A stretch of 5,115 nucleotides of DNA from JAJVID01 sp035275345 (GCA_035275345.1 DATEMY010000598.1:1-5115), one strand, 5' to 3'. Positions 1-5,115 are shown, numbered from the stretch's first letter. The notes: generated from the letters alone by a model not told the origin. Numbers and translations are program-made.

Positions 1-91
1 GTTTATCGGGACGGTTGACTAAGCCGTTCTTGCCATTGCGCCGATGTTCCAGGATTTGTTGTATCACTACTAACTCCCAGCTTAAAAAAGT

Positions 92-298
92 TTGGAGATC
101 CACCCACCTATACAGGCGAAAAAGAAATGCGAAATTCCCGATCGGGAGAATTTTTTTGATTTGCGCGCAGAGTTGTTCAACGTCAAGGGCGATTTTGATT
201 GCAGTCTCAAGGTTTCTGATGTTTTAATGCAACACGATGGCGCTAACCTCGTTCAGATAAGCTCAGTCCAGTTCTTTCTTAAATCTTGGTCAGAATAA
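92..298 (+). CDS. Doubtful short hypothetical ORF or gene fragment
   Basis: This is a 68-residue frame opened by TTG, with no ribosome binding site and a stop codon (83-85) just upstream. The second half reads like real protein, with charged and hydrophobic residues mixed (DRENFFDLRAELF, then VSDVLMQHDG), and it ends in LKSWSE. I recognise no family, signal peptide or membrane segment. It could be a small gene, the tail of a broken gene, or chance. A terminator-like hairpin with a T-run falls inside it, which argues against a functional gene. Treat it as a candidate only. Confidence 0.18.
   Translation: MEIHPPIQAKKKCEIPDRENFFDLRAELFNVKGDFDCSLKVSDVLMQHDGANLVQISSVQFFLKSWSE
135..157 (+). terminator. 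Weak terminator-like hairpin with T7 tract
   Basis: The perfect 10-bp palindrome CCCGATCGGG (137-146) extends to a stem of about 5 bp, including a T-A and a U-G pair, closed by a GATC loop. Two A's and seven T's (151-157) follow. The order of hairpin then T-run fits an intrinsic terminator for a gene to the left of the window. However, the stem is short, and the palindrome could equally be a protein-binding site. Confidence 0.25.
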
Positions 299-457
299 TT
301 ACGGTAGGATCACAGAAAAGGCTGATTTGTTTCTTCGTAAGTCTTCGAGTGAAGCTCAAGCCCAATTGCATTGCTACCGAAACCGCTTACGCAGTTATTG
401 ATGGAGCGCTCTTTCGCGGTTTTTATAGGCGCCAAGTCAATACTTGTTAATGGAATT

Positions 458-1024
458 ATGCATACTCAACCATCCAAAGAAATTACGCCGCTTCTTCTGC
501 GTTGGAGCCGAGGTGAACAGGCTGCGCTGGATCAGTTGATGCTGGTCGTATACGAGGAGCTTCGCAAACTGGCTCTCAGCTATCTACGCCGGGAGCGCCC
601 CGATCACACGCTGCAACCGACCGCGCTTATCAATGAGGCATACTTACGGCTGGTCAAGCAGGATTTTCCCGAATGGCGGAACCGGAGTCATTTTTACGGA
701 GTGGCGGCGCAGTTGATGCGCCAGATTCTGGTCGAATACGCGCGCACACGCGCGTCTGGCAAACGCGGCGGCGGCGTGCAAAAATTATCGCTCGACGAAG
801 CATTGACGTTTTCCGAAGGGAAGGCCGCCGAGCTAGTCGCGCTCGCCGATGCGCTGATTGCCTTGGAGAAGTTCGACGAGCGCAAGGTCCGCATAATCGA
901 ACTGCGCTATTTCGGCGGTTTGAGTTTGGAAGAGACGGCCAACGCGCTCGGCCTCTCCATCACCACGATCGACCACGAAACGCGGCTGGCGCGCGCGTGG
1001 CTGCGCCGCGAAATGGATCCTTGA
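458..1024 (+). CDS. ECF-family RNA polymerase sigma factor (kinase-associated type)
   Basis: This is a 188-residue extracytoplasmic-function sigma-70 factor, a cytoplasmic subunit that directs RNA polymerase to a subset of promoters. Region 2 spans roughly residues 9-98 and carries the hallmark HTLQPTALINEAYLRLV (50-66). This segment is typical of the subfamily common in Acidobacteria and Planctomycetes that sits beside Ser/Thr protein kinase genes. Region 4 spans about residues 128-183 (RIIELRYFGGLSLEET, then ARAWLRRE). The ATG at 458 is preferred because it gives the usual family N-terminus (EITPLLLRWSRGEQAALDQLM, 9-29) and normal length. In-frame starts at 371 (TTG) and 401 (ATG) would add unconserved residues, and none of the three has a strong ribosome binding site. 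The helix-turn-helix recognition segment TIDHETRLARAWL (170-182) lacks the Trp and basic residues I expect there. No anti-sigma gene is adjacent, and the expected kinase gene survives only as a relic. Confidence 0.9.
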   Translation: MHTQPSKEITPLLLRWSRGEQAALDQLMLVVYEELRKLALSYLRRERPDHTLQPTALINEAYLRLVKQDFPEWRNRSHFYGVAAQLMRQILVEYARTRASGKRGGGVQKLSLDEALTFSEGKAAELVALADALIALEKFDERKVRIIELRYFGGLSLEETANALGLSITTIDHETRLARAWLRREMDP

Positions 1025-1064
1025 ACGTTGGCGCCGCATTGAAGAGCTTTTCCGCGCCCTCCGC
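1013..1064 (+). pseudogene. N-terminal relic of a Ser/Thr protein kinase gene
   Basis: Immediately after the sigma stop codon, the frame beginning GAA at 1023 reads ERWRRIEELFRAL. This matches the usual N-terminus of the Ser/Thr protein kinases encoded behind this type of sigma factor, whose proteins often open with M-x-P-E-R-W followed by a helix ending in ELF. The ATG GAT CCT at 1013-1021 supplies the matching M-D-P but is offset by one base: removing one T at 1021/1022 would join MDP to ERWRRIEELF. Beyond about 1064 the similarity ends, and no catalytic-loop or ATP-binding motifs occur before the convergent DUF2252 gene. I read this as a frameshifted and truncated kinase gene. The frame stays open further right only because it lies opposite DUF2252. 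Confidence 0.6.
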
Positions 1065-1082
1065 CAATTCTGTACAATACTG

Positions 1083-1103
1083 ACGCCGCGCGTTATGCGG
1101 CGT
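1083..1103. terminator. 7-bp hairpin between convergent genes (possible bidirectional terminator)
   Basis: ACGCCGC (1083-1089) pairs perfectly with GCGGCGT (1097-1103) around a 7-base loop. It lies between the sigma stop at 1024 (+) and the DUF2252 stop at 1122 (-), where a shared terminator would be expected. No T-run follows on either strand, so intrinsic termination would be inefficient. It may be only a GC-rich hairpin. Confidence 0.3.
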
Positions 1104-1121
1104 GAATGGATAACGTCGAGC

Positions 1122-2519
1122 TTAAATGCTGATCATCTCGGTTACCGTCAGCTTGCCAGACCTTACGGCGGCGCGCATTACATCATAGTCTTGCTCCGTT
1201 TGATCGGCATATGCCTGGGAGAATGCGGCGAGGGCGAGATCGAAAGCGTCGCTCTTCCCAAGGTACCCACTGATTCGGGCGGCGTCGCCGGAACGGGCGT
1301 GAGCGTGCGCCAGCGCCCAGCCGCAAAGCTCAGCGGTGTCAATCAGCCGCTCGGCCCAGTAGGTTTCGATCTCCGGACCTTTTTTCATGTCACGCAACTG
1401 CCTGATGTAATAATGCTGACCGCCCGGCTCCATGCCCCAGCCGAGAAAGAGGTCGCTTGCGGATTGGAGCAGCCGCTGTCCCATCACAACGCGTTGCCCC
1501 ATGTTTTCGTACCGGCTCCCGCCCACGAATTGCTCTAGCGCGGAGCGCCTGGCTTCCTTTATCTGAAGGATGAGCGGGTCGTCGTCGCCGGCCATGAGCA
1601 GGATGACCCCACAGCGTGTCCCCACGCTGCCCACGCCGACCACCTTCATGGCGACATCCATGATATCGAAGCGCTGCAGGAGCAGGCGCCGGTCTTCGGA
1701 CAGCGTCGCCTTGTATCCTTCAAAAGTCTCTCGGAAATCCGAATCGAAGCGGTCAGTTCGTGGAGGGTGGAACAGGAATGGCGGCTCGTCGACGATGCGC
1801 CAATGTCCGTTCACCTGCCTGACGTTCTTGGCGAAGAACTGCTCCGATGTTCGCTTGCGCGCCTTGGCGACCATCTGCTCGCGGTTTTTGCGCGTCTTCG
1901 CGTCGCTCGCCTGCGCGATGAAGGCGTCAACGTCGATGCTGGCGTAGAACGCATCCATCGTCTTCATCCGTGCGAGCTCGCTAAGGCGCTGTCGGTAAGC
2001 CCGGCCGAGGTTCAGTGCGGCCTCCTCGCACTCGGCCTCGCTCATCCCGATGGATCGCCCCGCCAGGTGGAAGCTGGCCCCAAGACGCTTAACGTCCCAT
2101 TCCCACGGGCCTGGAATGGTTTCGTCAAAATCCATCAGATCGATGATCAGTCGCCGCTCGGGAGTGCAGAAGCCGCCGAAGTTGCATAAGTGGCAATCGC
2201 CGCACAATTGCGCGCGCAGACCGCTGACCGGGGTTGAGGCAAGGTCACAGGCCATGGCCGCCGCCGAACCGCGGAAGAATGCGAAAGGCGAGGTCAGCAT
2301 TCGCGCGTAACGGACCGGCGCTAGCGATTCCAGCCTGCCTCGGCTTGATTCGATTAACATCACGACAGGGTCGGGGCGGCCCTGGACTGGTTTCCAGATA
2401 CCGTGCGCCGAACGAGGCGCGCGCTGTCGCAATAACTTGCCTTGCGCGAGGCGCTCTTTAATCGAGCGCTCCGCTGTATCGACACAGTTCATCGGGTCGT
2501 TAGCTATGCAATCGTTCAC
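1122..2519 (-). CDS. DUF2252 family protein (possible kinase-like fold)
   Basis: This is a 465-residue cytoplasmic protein with no signal peptide, recognisable as a full-length DUF2252/COG4320 member. Conserved blocks in order are KERLAQGKLLRQRAPRSAHG (21-40), FAFFRGSAAAMACDL (79-93), LCGDCHLCNFGGF (105-117), DLMDFDE (127-132), WEWDVKRLGASF (139-150), GVGSVGTRC (295-303), ILQIKEAR (317-324), RQLRDMK (373-379), HAHARSGD (405-412) and GYLGKSDAFD (418-427). The biochemical function of the family is not established to my knowledge. The GDxHxxN and DFDE blocks resemble the catalytic loop and metal-binding loop of aminoglycoside-phosphotransferase-type kinases, and GVGSVGT plus the Lys in QIKEA resemble a glycine-rich loop and ATP-binding lysine; this is inference. 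The start is uncertain: GTG at 2519 or ATG at 2492, neither with a clear ribosome binding site. It lies 94 bp downstream of the outer-membrane protein gene on the same strand and could be co-transcribed with it. Confidence 0.9.
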   Translation of the reverse strand: MNDCIANDPMNCVDTAERSIKERLAQGKLLRQRAPRSAHGIWKPVQGRPDPVVMLIESSRGRLESLAPVRYARMLTSPFAFFRGSAAAMACDLASTPVSGLRAQLCGDCHLCNFGGFCTPERRLIIDLMDFDETIPGPWEWDVKRLGASFHLAGRSIGMSEAECEEAALNLGRAYRQRLSELARMKTMDAFYASIDVDAFIAQASDAKTRKNREQMVAKARKRTSEQFFAKNVRQVNGHWRIVDEPPFLFHPPRTDRFDSDFRETFEGYKATLSEDRRLLLQRFDIMDVAMKVVGVGSVGTRCGVILLMAGDDDPLILQIKEARRSALEQFVGGSRYENMGQRVVMGQRLLQSASDLFLGWGMEPGGQHYYIRQLRDMKKGPEIETYWAERLIDTAELCGWALAHAHARSGDAARISGYLGKSDAFDLALAAFSQAYADQTEQDYDVMRAAVRSGKLTVTEMISI

Positions 2520-2613
2520 TGGAACATGTTAGTGCAATTGACGCGCCATTCCGCGCTATCGAGGGGGCCACAGTCTCCTGGCGCTAACCAGTCCACGATG
2601 AAAGTTTCAGCGG

Positions 2614-3423
2614 TTAAAAGCTGAACACCGCCCCTGCGCCGGCGCGAAAATTGTGTTGAGTATGCCTGACAAAACTCACACCCGGACGATCGAAATCGTC
2701 GACGAAGACAGGAAGATAATCGAGCTTGATTGCGCGGATCGAAAAGTTGTCTGTCAAGCGGATGTCGAATCCTCCTCCCATCGCCATCGCAAAAGAATTC
2801 TTCCTGAACGAGAATTCATCGACGCCTAACACAGGGATTAATCTGAGACTGTCGATCTCCAGCTTTTGCCTGGAAACGCCCACGAGGACGTGTCCGAACG
2901 GCCTGAGTGTAGGCCCGTCTATCGCATTGTCTTTGAACTGAACTCCAAAAAGATAATTTTGGATGTTCGCTTCAGTCTCAGCTTCCAGGCCATCCACTAT
3001 AAAGTCCTCGCTCCTCTTGTGAATTGAAAAATCAAACTGCGCGCCGACGAACCGGGAAAAGTTGAAAGTGGCTGAGAGGTCGGCCCCATGCAGAAACACT
3101 CTCTCGCTCAGGACGTCGTTGATATCTTCATCGTCTGTTCTAAGTCTGTCGAAAAGGAGGATCGAATAGCCGCCATAAATTTCGACATTATTACGGTCAC
3201 GGCCACGAGAACATCTGGGTGGACATTGAGCCCGTCCTGCGGCCGCGCTCGCGGAGCTGCGCGAATTGGAAGGGGTACTGTTGATAGCTTGCTTGCCCGT
3301 TTCGAGACTTTCGAACCGCAGGTTTGAATGGAGGTTGGAAATCACGGCCTTCGTTGGCTCTTGAGCCATAATGGCAGTCGTATAGACGCTAACAATTAAC
3401 GCGGCGAGAAACAATTTTTGCAT
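2614..3423 (-). CDS. Outer-membrane beta-barrel protein
   Basis: This is a 269-residue exported protein. It opens with a signal peptide (MQKLFLAALIVSVYTTAIMA, predicted cleavage after Ala20). A Ser/Ala-rich, poorly conserved linker (about 21-75) follows, containing a CPPRC motif at 67-71. From about residue 78 (NNVEIYGGYSILLF) to the end there are alternating-residue amphipathic strands separated by charged turns, for example ADLSATFNFSRFVGAQFDF (114-132) and NFSIRAIKLDYLPVF (226-240). It ends in AGAGAVFSF with a terminal Phe, the usual outer-membrane assembly signal. Size and pattern fit a small OmpA/OmpX-like barrel of about eight strands. No C-terminal peptidoglycan-binding domain is present, and the substrate or role is unknown. 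The ATG start is secured by AAGGAG seven bases upstream. It is transcribed divergently from the lipoprotein gene. Confidence 0.8.
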   Translation of the reverse strand: MQKLFLAALIVSVYTTAIMAQEPTKAVISNLHSNLRFESLETGKQAINSTPSNSRSSASAAAGRAQCPPRCSRGRDRNNVEIYGGYSILLFDRLRTDDEDINDVLSERVFLHGADLSATFNFSRFVGAQFDFSIHKRSEDFIVDGLEAETEANIQNYLFGVQFKDNAIDGPTLRPFGHVLVGVSRQKLEIDSLRLIPVLGVDEFSFRKNSFAMAMGGGFDIRLTDNFSIRAIKLDYLPVFVDDFDRPGVSFVRHTQHNFRAGAGAVFSF

Positions 3424-3430
3424 TGCTTTG

Positions 3431-3436
3431 CTCCTT
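3431..3436 (-). promoter_or_regulatory. Ribosome binding site of the beta-barrel gene
   Basis: On the minus strand this reads AAGGAG, seven bases before the ATG at 3423. It is a strong Shine-Dalgarno match and fixes the start of the outer-membrane protein at the signal peptide. Confidence 0.8.
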
Positions 3437-3572
3437 CTTCTATTTCTTGCTGTTATTTTTCAACACTGACTTCTGTTTATGAGATGACTGTGGTCGGGTG
3501 TAGAAGGGGGTTGAGCAGCCAATGTCAGTCTTGCCAGCCAGAGCGACAGCAATCATTGTGCCCGTTGCCAGA

Positions 3573-3601
3573 TTTACCTGGTTAATACCTGGTCCTATAC
3601 T
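3573..3601 (+). promoter_or_regulatory. Sigma70-type promoter with overlapping direct repeats
   Basis: TTTACC (3573-3578) and TATACT (3596-3601) are separated by 17 bp, which is a good -35/-10 pair. It would start transcription near 3608 and give the lipoprotein mRNA a leader of about 100 nt. Two identical TACCTGGT copies (3575-3582 and 3586-3593) lie 11 bp apart across the -35 box and spacer, about one helical turn, as expected for a regulator bound on one DNA face. TTGCCAG also occurs twice nearby (3531-3537 and 3565-3571). The regulator is unknown. I saw no equally good promoter on the minus strand for the beta-barrel gene. Confidence 0.5.
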
Positions 3602-3699
3602 TTAACGGGATATGTAAATTGAAAGACTTAAACCTAATAAATAACGGTGAAGGGAAGACTCGACTGCCGTCGCAATTTCTTTTTCTTCAATTTCTATCT

Positions 3700-3704
3700 G
3701 GAGG
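3700..3704 (+). promoter_or_regulatory. Ribosome binding site deciding the lipoprotein start
   Basis: GGAGG lies five bases before the ATG at 3710, preceded by a pyrimidine-rich leader (about 3671-3698). This favours the ATG, which opens a proper lipoprotein signal peptide, over the in-frame GTG at 3647, which has no ribosome binding site and would put a charged extension in front of the signal. Confidence 0.75.
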
Positions 3705-3709
3705 GTTTT

Positions 3710-4282
3710 ATGAAAAGAATAACGATTAAATCCATTGCAATTCTATTCGTATTTGGGCTGGCGGCCTGTAACTCGTTAAGGACCGACAGTGTGCAGGAGG
3801 GAAAAGATTCGACTGGAGGATTAAATGCCACGCAAGCTGACAATCACCCAGCCACGGGCGCGCAAGATGTCAACCGACGTGTCACAGGTGCGCGAGTCGC
3901 GAAAAAGCGGCCTAAAGTCGGCAAATCCCCGAGCGTGAGAGGCGCCGCGCAGCATGTCAGATATGTGAGACAACGAGGTGAAGGCGCGAATCCTTCGACG
4001 GCCATCACGAAACGGCGCGTGAAAAAGCAGGTTGAATACGTCGAACTTCAGATCATCGAAGCGCAAGATATCGCCCCGGCGCCGCCAGAGGTCATGCAAC
4101 CGACCGAAGTAATTGAAACGCAAACCGTGCAGGTCATTGAGCAGCCTGTAGCGCCCACAGTCATTGTGGATACAAACGAAACAATCATCAGGCCACAGGC
4201 GCGCAGCTTATACGTGGCCAGCCCGGTGAGTCCTGAATGTTCGACAGCTTATGAAACCTGGGTCGAATTTAGCGATCCGTAG
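3710..4282 (+). CDS. Hypothetical lipoprotein with bipartite charge pattern
   Basis: This is a 190-residue predicted lipoprotein. The N-terminus MKRITIKSIAILFVFGLAAC is a type II signal peptide with lipobox LAAC, lipidation at Cys20 and Asn at +2, which would be compatible with outer-membrane sorting. The mature part has no domain I recognise and looks largely disordered. Residues 56-106 are strongly basic (17 Lys/Arg against one acidic residue, for example AKKRPKVGK and TKRRVKK). Residues 107-160 contain no Lys or Arg but about ten Asp/Glu, in a Val/Ile/Pro/Gln-rich stretch with loosely repeated units (VEYVELQIIEAQ, TEVIETQTVQVIEQ). The C-terminal 30 residues include a second Cys (177) and two Tyr. 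A role such as binding peptidoglycan, LPS or an envelope protein is possible but unsupported. It is divergent from the beta-barrel gene and has its own promoter. Confidence 0.7.
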   Translation: MKRITIKSIAILFVFGLAACNSLRTDSVQEGKDSTGGLNATQADNHPATGAQDVNRRVTGARVAKKRPKVGKSPSVRGAAQHVRYVRQRGEGANPSTAITKRRVKKQVEYVELQIIEAQDIAPAPPEVMQPTEVIETQTVQVIEQPVAPTVIVDTNETIIRPQARSLYVASPVSPECSTAYETWVEFSDP

Positions 4283-4318
4283 TTCTTGCGCGAATCCGAC
4301 TCTGCAATTGGCCGCTCA

Positions 4319-4357
4319 TGGCGCGGATACAGCATGAGATCGGTTGTATCCGCGTCA
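4319..4357. repeat. Long hairpin between the lipoprotein and transglutaminase-like genes
   Basis: CGCGGATACA (4322-4331) pairs perfectly with TGTATCCGCG (4345-4354). The stem extends outward to 4319/4357 with one G-T pair, giving 13 bp, and possibly two further pairs inward, leaving a loop of about 9-13 bases. It lies 36 bp after the lipoprotein stop and 24 bp before the next start. No T-run follows, so it is not a textbook intrinsic terminator. It could attenuate read-through, stabilise the upstream mRNA 3' end, or act in the leader of the downstream gene. Confidence 0.55.
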
Positions 4358-4381
4358 CCCGCGCTCCATAATAATTAGAGT

Positions 4382-5002
4382 ATGAGCATAAACTTTGGAC
4401 TGACGAGTCGGGAACTCTCGGTCATTAAGCGGTTGTCCAGCCCTGAAAAGATTCAGCGCTTTCTCGATTACAAAATTGAATATAACAAGGAATTGGATGG
4501 CGAGACTTGCCGTTCGCCTCGTCGAGTCTTGCGGGACAGGCTGGCGCATTGCGCCGAAGGGGCTTTCTTCGCCGCCGCGGCGTTACGCGTTAAAGGCCAC
4601 GAGCCGTTGATTGTCGATTTGGAGGCCGTGCGTGACGACGACCATCTACTGGCCGTCTTCAGAGAGCACGGATGTTGGGGCGCGATTGCGAAATCGAATT
4701 ACGCCGGGTTGCGCTTCCGCGAGCCGGTTTACAGGTCGATCCGCGAACTGGTCATGAGCTATTACGAGCATTACTACAACCCGGCGGGCGAGAAGACGCT
4801 GCGGGCCTACTCGACGCGGCCGATCAATTTGAAACGATTCGATCGGATGAGATGGATGACGACGGAAGAAGATTTGTGGGAGGTCTGCGAATACTTTTGC
4901 GTCGTCCAACACTCGCGCGTCATGCCGCGTCATGCCGAACGGAAGCGCCGGCGCATGGATCGAAGGCTGTATGAGGCCGGGATGGTCGGCGCTGTGAAAT
5001 AA
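4382..5002 (+). CDS. Putative transglutaminase-like protein
   Basis: This is a 206-residue soluble, presumably cytoplasmic protein with no signal peptide or membrane segment. I recall it as a family of mostly hypothetical proteins related to the transglutaminase-like (papain-fold) superfamily. The blocks supporting this are HCAEGAFFAAAALRVKGHEP (56-75) with candidate nucleophile Cys57 at the start of a helix, DDDHLLAVF (85-93) with candidate His88, and AIAKSNYAGLRFREPVYRS (101-119), where Asn106 or a nearby acidic residue could complete a triad. RELVMSYYEHYYN (121-133) and KTLRAYS (138-144) also look like conserved family blocks. The C-terminus is Arg/Lys-rich. Peptide cleavage or cross-linking would be the expected chemistry, but no substrate is known. 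The ATG at 4382 has only a weak upstream TTAGAG, yet the N-terminus looks complete. The stop codon abuts a long inverted repeat. The gene follows the lipoprotein on the same strand but is separated from it by a hairpin, so operon membership is uncertain. Confidence 0.6.
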   Translation: MSINFGLTSRELSVIKRLSSPEKIQRFLDYKIEYNKELDGETCRSPRRVLRDRLAHCAEGAFFAAAALRVKGHEPLIVDLEAVRDDDHLLAVFREHGCWGAIAKSNYAGLRFREPVYRSIRELVMSYYEHYYNPAGEKTLRAYSTRPINLKRFDRMRWMTTEEDLWEVCEYFCVVQHSRVMPRHAERKRRRMDRRLYEAGMVGAVK

Positions 5003-5094
5003 TTTTCCCTTCTTCATTTTTCTGTCTTCCATTTTTCTGTCGGCCACAACAGTCGACAGAAAAATGGAAGACAGAAAAATGAAGAAAGGAAAAT
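5002..5094. repeat. 41-bp near-perfect inverted repeat (palindromic element)
   Basis: The left arm at 5002-5042 and the right arm at 5054-5094 are reverse complements with one mismatch (C5009 against A5087), around an 11-base centre (5043-5053). The left arm is almost all pyrimidine and the right arm almost all purine. Within each arm an 11-base unit ATTTTTCTGTC occurs twice at a 15-base period (5016-5026 and 5031-5041 in the left arm). The element starts at the last base of the transglutaminase-like stop codon, so it will form a very strong hairpin at that mRNA's 3' end. No T-run follows, so termination would not be by the classical intrinsic mechanism. It looks like an interspersed palindromic repeat or small non-autonomous element rather than a gene-specific terminator. 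Confidence 0.85.
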
Positions 5095-5115
5095 CGCGCT
5101 TTATCCACCCGAAAA

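Larger units (their letters stand above)
1..457. other. Gene-poor leader region upstream of the sigma factor gene
   Basis: No recognisable gene lies in this stretch. Two forward frames are closed within the first 22 bases, so at most a few C-terminal residues of an upstream gene could be present. The most coding-like piece is a 68-codon forward frame with a TTG start at 92, ending at 298 and containing FFDLRAELFNVKGDF. It has no Shine-Dalgarno sequence and I do not recognise the product. A different forward frame (15-227) overlaps it and looks random. The DNA is AT-richer than the genes that follow. The stretch presumably contains the promoter of the sigma gene, but I could not place -35 and -10 boxes with confidence. 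Confidence 0.5.

Noticed and set aside
331..390. CGTAAG/CTTACG inverted hexamers upstream of the sigma gene as an operator
   Set aside because: Six-base arms separated by dozens of bases are expected by chance, and nothing else supports a site.
673..1083. 136-codon forward frame overlapping the sigma gene
   Set aside because: It is an Arg-rich shadow in another frame of the sigma factor, with no domain or ribosome binding site.
1095..1538. Long forward open frame of 147 codons
   Set aside because: It lies almost wholly opposite DUF2252, whose conserved motifs are unmistakable. The frame is open by codon-bias shadowing, and only its upstream extension (1023-1064) carries meaningful protein similarity.
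1767..2189. 140-codon forward frame opposite DUF2252
   Set aside because: It is antisense to strongly conserved DUF2252 motifs, with no independent start signal or recognisable domain.
3821..4123. Minus-strand 100-codon frame
   Set aside because: It is a shadow of the lipoprotein gene, which has a clear lipobox and ribosome binding site.
4646..5047. Minus-strand frame beginning MADRKMEDRKMKK
   Set aside because: The repeated peptide is merely the translation of the 15-nt repeat in the palindrome, and the remainder is antisense to the transglutaminase-like gene.
5002..5094. Palindrome as an ordinary Rho-independent terminator or a CRISPR repeat pair
   Set aside because: There is no T-run after the stem, the arms are far longer than typical terminators, and there is no array of regularly spaced direct repeats with unique spacers.

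Overview
The window looks like a chromosomal stretch from a Gram-negative bacterium, most likely an Acidobacteriota member (Blastocatellia-like) or a close relative. This is inferred from three things: an ECF sigma factor of the type usually paired with a Ser/Thr protein kinase, a small outer-membrane beta-barrel protein with a signal peptide, and a lipoprotein. Base composition is mixed, with GC-richer genes and AT-richer intergenic DNA. There is no rRNA, tRNA, CRISPR array or complete insertion sequence.

Layout. Positions 1-457 hold no recognisable gene, only a doubtful short ORF (92-298) and a weak terminator-like hairpin. An ECF sigma factor follows at 458-1024 (+). Directly behind it is a 14-codon relic of the Ser/Thr kinase that normally follows such sigma genes; it is out of frame with any start and is cut off near 1064. 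Next come two genes on the minus strand: a DUF2252 protein (1122-2519) and, upstream of it, an outer-membrane beta-barrel protein (2614-3423). A 286-bp divergent intergenic region (3424-3709) carries a good sigma70-type promoter overlapped by two TACCTGGT direct repeats. It leads rightward into a lipoprotein gene (3710-4282) with a strongly bipartite charge pattern. After a 99-bp gap containing a long hairpin comes a probable transglutaminase-like protein (4382-5002). Its stop codon touches a 41-bp, nearly perfect inverted repeat (5002-5094), which contains an internal 15-nt repeat and is probably an interspersed palindromic element.

How the genes fit together. The beta-barrel protein and the lipoprotein are divergent neighbours and both are predicted for the envelope, so co-regulation from the shared intergenic region is plausible but unproven. 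The sigma factor has lost its adjacent kinase and its region 4.2 helix departs from what I recall of the family, so it may be an orphan or a decaying regulator. The DUF2252 and transglutaminase-like proteins have no clear pathway link to their neighbours. I see no convincing new multi-gene system. The most notable items are the kinase relic, the apparently permuted kinase-like motif order in DUF2252, and the long palindrome at the right edge.
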